Positions 24,682-32,260 are shown, numbered from the stretch's first letter. The stretch: DNA of 64,000 bases from JAEUSE01 sp964648985 (GCA_964648985.1 CAZYMS010000004.1:1-64000), one strand, 5' to 3'. Translations and numbers: made by a program. The notes: generated by a model from the sequence alone, not told the origin.

Positions 24682-25023
24682 ATGTACACTTTTCCAATAT
24701 TATTAAAAAAAATAAGAGAAGAAAGCGGCCTGTCCCAGAAGCAATTGGCTGATGTTTTGGATGTATCTGAAATACTTGTCACTTTGATCGAAACCGATAA
24801 GAAAGAGCCCTCTCGGAAGTTTATTAATAAGCTCGCTAGTAAACTAGAGGTAAGCCCTAGTTCTATAACTCCATTTATGATTGATGTTGCCGAAGAGAGT
24901 AATTTGTCTTTAATAGAAAGAAAATTATTCAATGTCGCATCAAAAATTCAAGAGTATTTGATATCAAAGAAGTCTCATAATTTAAATAAATATATAAAAA
25001 ATGGTTATGCTCCCGAAGATTAA
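24682..25023 (+). CDS. XRE-family HTH protein next to the reverse transcriptase
   Basis: The 113-residue protein has an N-terminal Cro/C1-type helix-turn-helix (~residues 5-60: LLKKIREESGLSQKQLADVL, VTLIETDKKEPSRKFINKLA) and a helical C-terminal part (EESNLSLIERKLFNVASKIQ) with a basic tail. Its 3' end overlaps the RT start by 23 nt, pointing to translational coupling. XRE proteins serve as regulators or as effector/antitoxin partners in retron-like and toxin-antitoxin loci; which applies here is not shown. Confidence 0.8.
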   Translation: MYTFPILLKKIREESGLSQKQLADVLDVSEILVTLIETDKKEPSRKFINKLASKLEVSPSSITPFMIDVAEESNLSLIERKLFNVASKIQEYLISKKSHNLNKYIKNGYAPED

Positions 25024-25981
25024 TATCCGAAGCATTGCCGAGCTATCCCGCCGTTTGTCTGACAAGTCGCTGCCTAGACAGAGGGCGCTGGCGCTCATTC
25101 AGGATGTCCTGGCCAATCAGTTCAGACTTTGGAAAGATTCAAAAGCATCAGATGCGTCTAAAAGAAAGTTTGTCCGCAATGCTAAGCGAACAAAGTTGGG
25201 TAACTTATTGCATCTCATTGACCATAAGGTTCTTGCTGTGCACGATAAAGAATTACCAGGATTTATATTTGGTGGGGTTACATCAAAAAGTCATTTGGAT
25301 GCCGCTTTTGCTTTAATGGGCAATAGTAGAAAAAGAACATTATTAGCTCTAGATATCAGTACTTTTTTTGAAAATGTTGATGCTGCAAGCGTTACCAACT
25401 TTTTTTGTAAAGCAGGGTGCTCTCTAAAGTTGGCTGAACAGTTGAGTAATGTCTGCTGCGTGCCAGAGGGTCCAAAAGATAATCCTAGTCCTTTCAGGAC
25501 ACTGGCTCGTGGTTTTGCAACTTCCACTCGTCTGGCGACTTGGGTCAATATAGGTACTTTTAAGAAGTTAGAGTTGCTAGTGAGAAATAGGCTCCGAAGA
25601 TTTGACCCTAGAATCGCCATCTTTGTGGATGATATAGGTATTACCGCAAGTAATGTGCCAAAAGCAAAGATGGTGTCCTTAGGCCTAGAGATACAGAAGC
25701 TATTGGCAACTTTTGATAATAATCAACCTCTCCCCCTTAACGCTAAGAAGAGCAAAGTTCTTACATGGGAAGAGGGTATGGAACACTTGGGTGTTCGTCT
25801 TGGGAAAGGCGGTTTGTCCCCAGGCAGAAAATCTCAGATAAAATACGCAAAGCTTTTGAACGAGATAGGAAAAACTAACAATAACTTTCAAAGAAGGAAG
25901 TTATTGCAAAAGAAAAAGGGGCATACACGATATAGGCGGTTTATTAGGCAGAGTAATGTAGCGCGTACCACATCTGTATAA
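25001..25981 (+). CDS. Retron-like reverse transcriptase
   Basis: The 326-residue protein shows the RT motifs in order: PGFIFGG (~86-92) for the block before motif A; motif A LLALDISTFFENV (Asp118); motif B-like ARGFATSTRLATW (169-181, the LPQGxxTSxxLA equivalent); motif C FVDD (208-211, catalytic Asp210 and Asp211); motif D/E LNAKKSKVLTWEEG and HLGVRLGKGGLSP. There is no maturase, HNH or thumb-X extension and no RNase H, so it is a short stand-alone RT of the retron or 'unknown group' defence type. Motifs B and C are diverged (ARGF for LPQG, F for Y). A start at 25007 is also possible. Confidence 0.85.
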   Translation: MVMLPKINIRSIAELSRRLSDKSLPRQRALALIQDVLANQFRLWKDSKASDASKRKFVRNAKRTKLGNLLHLIDHKVLAVHDKELPGFIFGGVTSKSHLDAAFALMGNSRKRTLLALDISTFFENVDAASVTNFFCKAGCSLKLAEQLSNVCCVPEGPKDNPSPFRTLARGFATSTRLATWVNIGTFKKLELLVRNRLRRFDPRIAIFVDDIGITASNVPKAKMVSLGLEIQKLLATFDNNQPLPLNAKKSKVLTWEEGMEHLGVRLGKGGLSPGRKSQIKYAKLLNEIGKTNNNFQRRKLLQKKKGHTRYRRFIRQSNVARTTSV

Positions 25982-26026
25982 ATAAAAGCAATGAATATAT
26001 GCTGACTGTTTTTATTTATGCTTCTT

Positions 26027-27505
26027 TTAATTTCTTGGCTCTTGCAGTAATTTCAAAGCGCGAGAGCGGGATAAGTTAAAGGCTTGCCATCGATTGTTTT
26101 CGGTTTCAAGTTTAGTTTGTTGACTTGCTAGCCAGCTTCGTAGTTGTTCTTTATTATCGCCATCGAGCTTATGGTAGAGCTCTACTTTTTGGGTGGTGGC
26201 GTCTGGAGAAAGACTTGCTATGTAGTAGGTATCTATTTTCCCAGTTTTGCTGTATCGTTTTAGATTTGAGTTGGCTATGTAAGCGTCGGGGTTTATGAGG
26301 TTCACTACTATTAAGAACGCTGTGCCGGTGAGGAGTGTACCAAAGGTAAAAAAGTTCTCCGGTTTGGTTTTTATGAACTTTATTGCAAGGAGTATGAACA
26401 GTGCAAGTAGGAAAATTACGAACACTGTTACGTAAAATCGTTGTTCTGTTAGGCTGTAGGCGTCTATATATAGTGAGAGGCGTTTGAAGGCGGAGATAAT
26501 TACAACTATAACTTCGGTTATGAGTACTAAGGCAGGCACTAAGAAGTGCTTATTCTTTTTTTCTTCTGTACCCGCAAACTGTTCTGAGGCAAGTAGTACA
26601 AACAGCGAGAGTATAGCCACCATGAGTAGTTCCCAAAAACCTCGGCGGGCGTATTCGGCATAGGTAAAGCCCCAGGTGGTTATGTTGGCTTGGCCCCCAA
26701 AGAGGTAGGTAACTTGGAAGCCAATGAAGAGGAAAAAGAGAAGAGAGATGAGAGACAAGAAAACTAGCACTTCTATGCTGCGGTCAGAATTAATGCTGGA
26801 TTCCGGTCTTCCCGCACTCGAAGACTCGTTTGTGGAAACCGGAATGACAGGGGGGGAGAAGAATATATAGGATAGATAACAAAGTCCAGTCACGAAAGCG
26901 AATGCGAGGAGCACAAGGTACTGTATGGAGCGTTCTGAAATATTTATATCTATAAAGTTGCTCAGAAATTGCGAAAAAGCTAGGTCTGCTTGGGAAAAGA
27001 GCGCACCGAATATTATTAAAATAGGTACGGCCATAACCACGCCTTTAAGTACGCGAATCCACACGTCTCGGTGTTGTACGTTGCTGTGAATTTGCCCGAG
27101 TTTAGAAACGGTAGAAAGACCTCTGCCCAACATGCGGAACGGTACGAGCATTGCAAGCAGGAAGTAGTCCCGTACTTTCATAAGAAAAACGGGAGTACCA
27201 ATTAGTTGGTGGGCGAGCAGTATGAGCAAGCCAAAAGTTGCTACAACATTCAGTAAAGTTAAAAATTCATTTGCGCGAATGCCGGGCATGAGACTAAAGA
27301 AAGCTATGAGCGCTACTAACCACCACGTTTGTTTGAGAGGTACTTTCTGGTAGTGCGCAAAGCCGAGTACAGTCCCGAGTAGGATAACCACGAACACAAA
27401 AACGGAAATACCAATAAGCTTGCTAAAGAATAAATAGTTAAAAACTAGGGCTAGGCCTAAACTTAGGAGAATAATGTAGAGCGCTTTTTTGAGAGTGGGA
27501 TTCAT
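26027..27505 (-). CDS. DUF4173/DUF4153-like membrane protein
   Basis: The 492-residue protein has about twelve hydrophobic helices and the family block WGFTYAEYARRGFWELLMVA with the upstream RSIQYLVLLAFAF and following SLYIDAYSLTEQRFYV. The C-terminal 70 residues are soluble and Lys/Leu-rich. Role unknown; members often neighbour XRE-DUF2975 pairs as here. A loop around the middle (NESSSAGRPESSINS) is encoded by a palindromic repeat insertion at 26795-26850. Confidence 0.8.
   Translation of the reverse strand: MNPTLKKALYIILLSLGLALVFNYLFFSKLIGISVFVFVVILLGTVLGFAHYQKVPLKQTWWLVALIAFFSLMPGIRANEFLTLLNVVATFGLLILLAHQLIGTPVFLMKVRDYFLLAMLVPFRMLGRGLSTVSKLGQIHSNVQHRDVWIRVLKGVVMAVPILIIFGALFSQADLAFSQFLSNFIDINISERSIQYLVLLAFAFVTGLCYLSYIFFSPPVIPVSTNESSSAGRPESSINSDRSIEVLVFLSLISLLFFLFIGFQVTYLFGGQANITTWGFTYAEYARRGFWELLMVAILSLFVLLASEQFAGTEEKKNKHFLVPALVLITEVIVVIISAFKRLSLYIDAYSLTEQRFYVTVFVIFLLALFILLAIKFIKTKPENFFTFGTLLTGTAFLIVVNLINPDAYIANSNLKRYSKTGKIDTYYIASLSPDATTQKVELYHKLDGDNKEQLRSWLASQQTKLETENNRWQAFNLSRSRALKLLQEPRN
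26795..26850. repeat. Palindromic element inserted in frame in the DUF4173 gene
   Basis: GCTGGATTCCGGT (26795-26807) and ACCGGAATGAC (26838-26848) form an inverted repeat; the core arms ATTCCGGT/ACCGGAAT match exactly. The element encodes about 18 polar residues (around VSTNESSSAGRPESS) between two transmembrane helices and keeps the frame. Confidence 0.6.
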
Positions 27506-27534
27506 GGTATTCGTAGATTAATTCAATTGTCTTC

Positions 27535-27628
27535 GTCATTGCGAGGAGCGAGTCCTCGAGTGACGCGGCAATCCATATTATTCATGAGAAAGCGAGATTG
27601 CTTCGTCGCAAAGCCTTCTCGCAATGAC
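27535..27628. repeat. Palindromic repeat with 11-bp termini (GTCATTGCGAG)
   Basis: GTCATTGCGAG (27535-27545) and CTCGCAATGAC (27618-27628) are perfect inverted termini; inside, GCGGCAATC and GATTGCTTCGTCGC form a nested pair. This is the widespread 'CATTGCGAG...CTCGCAATG' type of intergenic palindrome seen in many phyla. It lies between the HTH and the DUF4173 gene. Confidence 0.8.
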
Positions 27629-27642
27629 AGAGGAGAATGAGA

Positions 27643-27843
27643 TCATTCTTTATATTCCAGAATATCGCCCGGTTGGCAGTCCAAAGCTTCGCATATTGCC
27701 TCTAAGGTAGAGAAGCGGATGGCTTTGGCTTTGCCGTTTTTGAGTATGGAAATGTTGGCCATGGTAATGCCGACTTTCTCGGTGAGCTCGGTTACGCTCA
27801 TTTTTCGTTTGGCTAACATAACGTCTAGGTTGATAATTATCAT
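27643..27843 (-). CDS. XRE-family regulator (YozG-like)
   Basis: The 66-residue protein is a compact Cro/C1 helix-turn-helix: LDVMLAKRKMSVTELTEKVG, ITMANISILKNGKAKAIRFS, TLEAICEALDCQPGDILEY. It lies downstream of the DUF2975 gene on the same strand. XRE-DUF2975 pairs are a recurring neighbourhood in bacteria, in which the small protein is thought to regulate the membrane protein. A MITE-like element separates the two genes. Confidence 0.85.
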   Translation of the reverse strand: MIIINLDVMLAKRKMSVTELTEKVGITMANISILKNGKAKAIRFSTLEAICEALDCQPGDILEYKE

Positions 27844-27852
27844 AAATTTATA

Positions 27853-28014
27853 GGACTTCCGCGCTTCAATCTATTAAAGGATTAATATTGATTTGAAGCC
27901 ACAGGGGTTTGCCCAATTACTTCCTTATTTTACTGCGGTGGTTCTCACCGTAGTGTAACTACGCCTCCAACCATCCTCGCAAAATGCGTCGTACTTGGCC
28001 AAACGCGGAAGTCC
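27853..28014. mobile_element. MITE-like element with 11-bp inverted termini
   Basis: GGACTTCCGCG (27853-27863) and CGCGGAAGTCC (28004-28014) are perfect inverted ends enclosing about 140 nt without a gene. GCTTCAATC and GATTTGAAGC form a further inverted pair inside the left half. No clear target duplication is seen. The size and termini fit a non-autonomous element, but no related transposase is in the window. Confidence 0.45.
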
Positions 28015-28030
28015 CAGGTTAAGAAGTTGA

Positions 28031-28510
28031 TTAAACGGTTAAGTCGTTTTCGGATTTTAGGTCCACCGCTTTTTGTAATAGGTTTTCGAACAAGGCGGCG
28101 GCTGTAGCGGTTACGACGGTGGTAAAAATTAATATTAGTCCTATAGCAACGCCTCCGGCAATGTCATCCTCGGGTCTGGCTAAAACTAGGTAAGCTTCTG
28201 CACCCACTATAAAACCAATAAACGTGAGTGCGCAGTATTTTATAGTGCGGAACGCATTTACTGTTGCCTGGGAGAATGACTTATTTTGCCGTACGTACCC
28301 GAGTATCTTGAAAGCCTTGTACAGTGCTACAAAGAAGCAGATAAATGCTACATATATGTATGCTAAAAACGGGTCTTTAAAGTACACTTCAAAGTTGGTA
28401 GCATGTGTATTTCTACCCTCTAAGTGAGGCTCCCATAAAAGAAGGGCAAGAGTGCCAATGCCAATTAGGATAGTTACAATTTGTAGAAATATAGTTGAGC
28501 CTCGTTTCAT
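28031..28510 (-). CDS. DUF2975 membrane protein
   Basis: The 159-residue protein has four helices and the DUF2975 pattern: SIFLQ-type first helix (MKRGSTIFLQIVTILIGIGT), PFLAYIYVAFICFFVALYKA, FKILGYVRQNKSFSQATVNA, then FRTIKYCALTFIGFIVGAEA. It partners the XRE gene downstream on the same strand, as is usual for the family. Its molecular role is unknown; an inner-membrane location is clear. Confidence 0.9.
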   Translation of the reverse strand: MKRGSTIFLQIVTILIGIGTLALLLWEPHLEGRNTHATNFEVYFKDPFLAYIYVAFICFFVALYKAFKILGYVRQNKSFSQATVNAFRTIKYCALTFIGFIVGAEAYLVLARPEDDIAGGVAIGLILIFTTVVTATAAALFENLLQKAVDLKSENDLTV

Positions 28511-28621
28511 AAAATATGCTTGTTTATTGATACATATATAGTAGTCTACTATTTATCGTTTGTCAATATATGATTATTGATATGCAATTGATTTGTTCAT
28601 AAATGTAACCATTTTTTAAAT

Positions 28622-28658
28622 CAAAAACCACCCAGAAAAAGTTCGTGGGTGGTTTTTG
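28622..28658 (-). terminator. Terminator of the two micro-genes
   Basis: CAAAAACCACCCA (28622-28634) pairs perfectly with TGGGTGGTTTTTG (28646-28658). Read on the - strand it follows the 56-residue ORF. Confidence 0.8.
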
Positions 28659-28676
28659 GTGCTGTGCCTGCGGTAG

Positions 28677-28847
28677 CTAGTGAACAATACCGGCTAGGTG
28701 CAGGATCCAAACACACAGACTGAGCTCAACAAAGAAAAGGCCAAGGCCAACTGGGCTGCCCCAGGAAAACCATGAGCCCCAGGAGCGCCAGTTTGCCATG
28801 GGCCAGTTTTCTTCGTTGTGCTTCTTGTGTTGCTCGCTTATATCCAT
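28677..28847 (-). CDS. 56-residue membrane protein
   Basis: The ORF reads MDISEQHKKHNEENWPMANW then a Gly-rich hydrophobic stretch SWFSWGSPVGLGLFFVELSL and ends CVWILHLAGIVH. Its ATG overlaps the stop of the upstream gene (ATGGATATAA), and a terminator follows the stop, so it reads as the second gene of a two-gene unit. It resembles small Trp/Gly-rich CPR membrane proteins. Function unknown. Confidence 0.7.
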   Translation of the reverse strand: MDISEQHKKHNEENWPMANWRSWGSWFSWGSPVGLGLFFVELSLCVWILHLAGIVH

Positions 28848-29080
28848 ATAATAAGAGTCTTAATGTCGAATGTCGTCAGGTCTATCACGTCTCCAGGCAT
28901 GATAGACTTTATAAACTTTCGACGTTTGACGTTTTTGTTCGACCTTTGGATAACCCAAAGGAATGGGCGGACGCGGCCTTTGTAAATCAGGGCTGGTGAT
29001 TTGAGGTTTGTATAGCGCCACTTATACCGTGCGGCAATTATAGCAAATATCTGTCTTGCCGGATATAAGTGGGCAGGCAT
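28838..29080 (-). CDS. Basic 80-residue protein
   Basis: The protein has a basic N-terminal helix (PARQIFAIIAARYKWRYTNL), SPALIYKGRVRPFLWVIQRS, KNVKRRKFIKSIMPGDVIDL and ends IKTLIIWI. It is strongly positively charged with a hydrophobic end. It overlaps the downstream membrane gene by 10 nt, typical of coupled genes. No family is recognised; nucleic-acid or lipid contact is possible from the charge. Confidence 0.6.
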   Translation of the reverse strand: MPAHLYPARQIFAIIAARYKWRYTNLKSPALIYKGRVRPFLWVIQRSNKNVKRRKFIKSIMPGDVIDLTTFDIKTLIIWI

Positions 29081-29130
29081 TTAGTTTTCTGCTACTATTT
29101 ATACACACTAAACAGTAATTAAACATATAT

Positions 29131-29547
29131 ATGACAAGCAAACTAAATCCGTATCTACATTTTGATGGAAAAGCTAAGGAAGCAATGGAGTTTTATAAGG
29201 GCGCGTTTGGTGGTGAGCTTACCATGAGTACTTTTGCGCAGGGCATGCCTGGTGGTGACGTTGCAGATGCAGAGAAGATTATGCACGCGCAGCTTATTGT
29301 CCCAAACGGCATGACCCTTATGGCTTCGGATGCACCAAAGGGCTGGCCGCTTAACCCAGGTATGAGTGTTAGTATGTCTTTGAGCGGTGACGACGAAGCA
29401 GAGCTAAAAGGTTATTGGGATAAATTGGCCGAAGGCGGAAAAATAACTCAGCCCCTTGTACCGGCTCCGTGGGGCGACCAGTTTGGTATGCTCACTGATA
29501 AATACGGTATGGAATGGATGGTTAACATTGCTGGCAAAAAAGCATAA
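29131..29547 (+). CDS. VOC-family (PhnB-like) protein
   Basis: The 138-residue protein has the PhnB-type pattern: NPYLHFDGKAKEAMEFYKGAFGGEL, IMHAQLIVPNGMTLMASDAP and PAPWGDQFGMLTDKYGMEWM. It is similar in layout to the gene at 10835 but not closely related in sequence. In many bacteria such genes sit with DUF1801 and AHSA1 genes, as others in this window do. Enzymatic activity is not shown for this subtype. Confidence 0.85.
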   Translation: MTSKLNPYLHFDGKAKEAMEFYKGAFGGELTMSTFAQGMPGGDVADAEKIMHAQLIVPNGMTLMASDAPKGWPLNPGMSVSMSLSGDDEAELKGYWDKLAEGGKITQPLVPAPWGDQFGMLTDKYGMEWMVNIAGKKA

Positions 29548-29553
29548 TATACC

Positions 29554-29609
29554 AAAAAGAAAAAGGGCCACCCTTTGCGCAATGCAAAAGGTTGACCCTT
29601 TTTCTTTTT
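29554..29609. terminator. Nested bidirectional terminator
   Basis: AAAAAGAAAAAGGG (29554-29567) pairs perfectly with CCCTTTTTCTTTTT (29596-29609). Inside, ACCCTTTGCGCAA and GCAAAAGGT form a second stem. It separates convergent VOC and GAF genes. Confidence 0.9.
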
Positions 29610-29611
29610 AA

Positions 29612-30115
29612 TCAAGGAGTTAGCTTAGGGGTATTGAGTTCGTCTTCGGCAGCTCGTCCGAGTTCAAGCAGGTAGTCAATATCGGTAACACTTAAGCTGC
29701 GAGGCTTTATATCTTTAATGCAGAATACCCCAATGGGCAAGTGAGTAGTGCGGTTATGCAGGGCAATCCCGGCGTAAAAGCGAATGTGCGGCGCACCTAC
29801 CACCATAGGGTTGTCTTTAAAGCGTTCATCTTTGAGTGTATCTTCCACAATAAATACAAATTTACTGTACATGGCGTGTCCGCAGAATGATACGGTGCGG
29901 TCACAGGTGCGTTGTTCTAGCCCCTGGCATGATTTATATATTTCTTTATCCTGACCAATTAAGCTAATAGTAGAAATGGGGACATGAAAGAAATCTACTG
30001 CTGCTTTGGTTAGGCGGTCGAACCGCTCTTCCGGACTTGCGAGGTCCAGTAACCCGAGGGCGTGGAGCGAGTCCAGCCGTTCTTGCTCTCCAGGCAAGAT
30101 GGGTGCGAGTTGCAT
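29612..30115 (-). CDS. GAF-domain protein
   Basis: The 167-residue protein is a single GAF domain: RLDSLHALGLLDLASPEERFDRLTKAA, FFHVPISTISLIGQDKEIYK, RTVSFCGHAMYSKFVFIVED, FYAGIALHNRTTHLPIGVFC, IKDIKPRSLSVTDIDYLLEL. The fold and the SLIG/FCGHA motifs match the GAF subgroup that precedes GGDEF or kinase domains, but it stands alone. It may sense a small molecule and act in trans, for example on the PAS protein 13 nt upstream. Confidence 0.85.
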   Translation of the reverse strand: MQLAPILPGEQERLDSLHALGLLDLASPEERFDRLTKAAVDFFHVPISTISLIGQDKEIYKSCQGLEQRTCDRTVSFCGHAMYSKFVFIVEDTLKDERFKDNPMVVGAPHIRFYAGIALHNRTTHLPIGVFCIKDIKPRSLSVTDIDYLLELGRAAEDELNTPKLTP

Positions 30116-30128
30116 AGCGTTTTGTCTC

Positions 30129-30596
30129 TTATTTAATTATTGTTTGAATGCCTAAGAAATATTGTACTTCTCCTAGTTCGTCTAAAATAGGTGATACTCG
30201 ATTAATACATTCATAGTGCGTGCCATCTTTCTTTTTATTGGTGAGGCGTACTAGGGTTGCTTTTTTCTGAACGAGAATAGTTTGCCAAAAGTTTTCATAA
30301 AATTGATCGGGCATTTGTCCTCCCCAAATGGCGGGGGTTTTTCCGAGTACGTCTGTGAGCGTGTAGCCGGTGATGGCTTCAAGCTGTTCATTTGCGTATA
30401 TAATATGACCCGCGGCCGAAGTAATATAGATGAGTGTATCTTTGCCGTCTAAAATAGAGTTGATAGTTCCGCATCGGGTACATTTAATTTCTATGGTGGC
30501 AGTCTGCAGAGCATGCTTGCCGAGCAGCTTAGAGCAGCTGCGGCAACGTAGTTCGTAGTCTGAGGGGGTTGAGCCGGATGGTTCTTGTGGCAACAT
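30129..30596 (-). CDS. Zinc-finger (Com-like) plus PAS protein
   Basis: The 155-residue protein is read from ATG 30596 (MLPQEPSGSTPSDYELRC). It has a CxxC-x..-CxxC zinc-finger module (CRSCSKLL...CTRCGTIN, residues ~19-45) related to Com-like translational regulators, then a PAS domain (~50-150: YITSAAGHIIYANEQLEAIT, GYTLTDVLGKTPAIWGG, LTNKKKDGTHYECINRVSPI). The fusion of a short finger and a PAS sensor is uncommon. It is 13 nt upstream of the GAF gene. A longer reading to 30683 covers a leader hairpin (30615-30643) and is rejected. Confidence 0.7.
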   Translation of the reverse strand: MLPQEPSGSTPSDYELRCRSCSKLLGKHALQTATIEIKCTRCGTINSILDGKDTLIYITSAAGHIIYANEQLEAITGYTLTDVLGKTPAIWGGQMPDQFYENFWQTILVQKKATLVRLTNKKKDGTHYECINRVSPILDELGEVQYFLGIQTIIK

Positions 30597-30767
30597 GGTT
30601 TGTATAAAAAGATGAGCCCAAAACAGACAAATGTGTTTTGAGCTTCTAAAGAGCTTCGTTTTATTATACATGTAGTGTATCACATTTTTTGCTCGTCTCG
30701 TATGTACGTGTATAAGTAGCGAAACAAATGCACGGATTATTCAGTGGCTGAGCGCATACGAGAGAAG

Positions 30768-30811
30768 AAAAAGGGTTACCCTTTTACGTTGCGCAAAGGG
30801 TGACCCTTTTT
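30768..30811 (-). terminator. Nested terminator of the DUF1801 gene
   Basis: AAAAAGGG (30768-30775) pairs with CCCTTTTT (30804-30811), with inner ACCC/GGGT and AAA/TTT. T-run on the - strand. It shares GGTTACCC/GGGTGACC with the recurrent hairpin group. Confidence 0.85.
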
Positions 30812-30822
30812 GGTATATGCGG

Positions 30823-31248
30823 TTACGCTTTATGCTTTTTCTTCATGGCCACGTAAGACTTTTGTATGATTTGTTTGAGCACGGTCATGTCTACATTGCT
30901 CAGCTTGTTTATGTAGAGGCATGAACCGCCGCTCATTTTATGTTTACCAAGTTTCTTCAGAAGACTTGTGTAGTCAGCAAGTCCAAGCATTATATATAGA
31001 GTAAGGTTTTGCTTACGAGGGGAGAAGCCAGTAAGCGGCCAGACACCTTGTTGGCTGCTGCGTTCGGACTTGTAGTGGTACTTGCCAAATCCAATAATGC
31101 TTGACCCCCACATCTTTGGTTTCTCACCCGTAATGTCTTTGAATAATTTAAGCAGCGCAAGACTATCTTTTCGTTTAGTCTCATCGGGTACTTGTTTTAT
31201 AAACTCTAGTACACTCGCACTGGTTTCTTTTGTCTTTATTTCCGTCAT
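30823..31248 (-). CDS. DUF1801 protein
   Basis: The 141-residue protein has the DUF1801 pattern: VPDETKRKDSLALLKLFKDI, KMWGSSIIGFGKYHYKSERS, PRKQNLTLYIMLG, KKLGKHKMSGGSCLYINKLS, VDMTVLKQIIQKSY. DUF1801 proteins (YdhG type) are cytosolic and of unknown activity. This copy is the intact relative of the pseudogene at 16177-16535. Start MTEIKTK at 31248 is preferred over an upstream in-frame ATG. Confidence 0.9.
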   Translation of the reverse strand: MTEIKTKETSASVLEFIKQVPDETKRKDSLALLKLFKDITGEKPKMWGSSIIGFGKYHYKSERSSQQGVWPLTGFSPRKQNLTLYIMLGLADYTSLLKKLGKHKMSGGSCLYINKLSNVDMTVLKQIIQKSYVAMKKKHKA

Positions 31249-31360
31249 GTGTATATTATACACATGCTTTACAGACTGTCCATATATTTGTACAATGCGG
31301 TATTCGATAACTCTAGCTCGTGACTAGGTTCTCTGTCTATTAATAATAGTGACATTATAT

Positions 31361-32260
31361 ATGGCGATAATATTGGCAATAGTTATAGCGGCCTTGTTAT
31401 TACTCGTAATGAGTTTGTTTACTGTTAAGCAACAAACTGCTGCGGTAATGCAACGTTTTGGTAAGTTTGTGCGAGTAGCAAATCCGGGACTCAATGTTCG
31501 TATTCCGTTTATTGAGCATGTTGCTGGCCGCGTTAATTTGCGCGTACAGCAAATAGATGTTGGGGTAGAAACTAAAACACAAGATAATGTGTTTGTGCAT
31601 ATAACAGTAGCGGTGCAGTATTTCATAGAGCCAAATCGGGTGTACGAAGCATTTTATCGACTCGACAATCCACAAAAGCAAATTACTTCTTTTGTGTTCG
31701 ATGTGGTTCGGGCGAGAGTGCCTGGTATAATTTTGGATGGTGTGTTTGAAAAGAAAGATGAAATTGCTAATGCAGTAAAGCAAGAGCTAGAGGCGGTAAT
31801 GGCCAATTTCGGATATGGCATTATTAAGGCTTTAGTTACCGACATTGAGCCGGACATGAAGGTTAAGGAAGCCATGAACGAGATAAACGCAGCGCAACGA
31901 TTGCGTGTTGCTGCCACTGAGCGCGGTGAGGCAGAGAAAATCTTGAAAGTAAAATCCGCAGAGGCTGAAGCCCAAAGCAAGGCGCTCCAAGGTCGAGGTA
32001 TCGCTGACCAGCGTAGCGCTATAGTGGAAGGTCTGCGGGATAGTGTTGGCGAGTTTCAGCGCAGTGTTCCCGGAACTACTGCTCAAGATGTAATGCAGCT
32101 GGTACTTATGACTCAGTACTTCGATACTCTAAAAGAGTTGGGCGTGAATTCAAACACTATACTCATTCCACATTCTCCTGGTGCTCTGGAAGACTTAACA
32201 AGCCAAATACGAAATGCCATGATTGTGGGAAATGAAGTTTCCAAGAAGTCTGGACAGTAA
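31361..32260 (+). CDS. SPFH/band 7 (stomatin-like) membrane protein
   Basis: The 299-residue protein has one N-terminal helix (AIILAIVIAALLLLVMSLF), then the SPFH domain (~residues 25-200: FTVKQQTAAVMQRFGKFVRV, NPGLNVRIPFIEHVAGRVNL, RVQQIDVGVETKTQDNVFV, ITVAVQYFIEP), the DVVRARVPG segment, and a helical end with ERGEAEKILKVKSAEAEAQS. The layout fits the stomatin/HflK type. Such proteins form membrane microdomains and modulate proteases or channels; it is transcribed alone after a spacer at 31249. Confidence 0.85.
   Translation: MAIILAIVIAALLLLVMSLFTVKQQTAAVMQRFGKFVRVANPGLNVRIPFIEHVAGRVNLRVQQIDVGVETKTQDNVFVHITVAVQYFIEPNRVYEAFYRLDNPQKQITSFVFDVVRARVPGIILDGVFEKKDEIANAVKQELEAVMANFGYGIIKALVTDIEPDMKVKEAMNEINAAQRLRVAATERGEAEKILKVKSAEAEAQSKALQGRGIADQRSAIVEGLRDSVGEFQRSVPGTTAQDVMQLVLMTQYFDTLKELGVNSNTILIPHSPGALEDLTSQIRNAMIVGNEVSKKSGQ

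Noticed and set aside
25001..25981. RT as part of a group II intron or a diversity-generating retroelement
   Set aside because: No maturase or endonuclease domain, no domain V-like hairpin behind it, and no template/variable repeat pair was noticed near it or in the surface protein genes.
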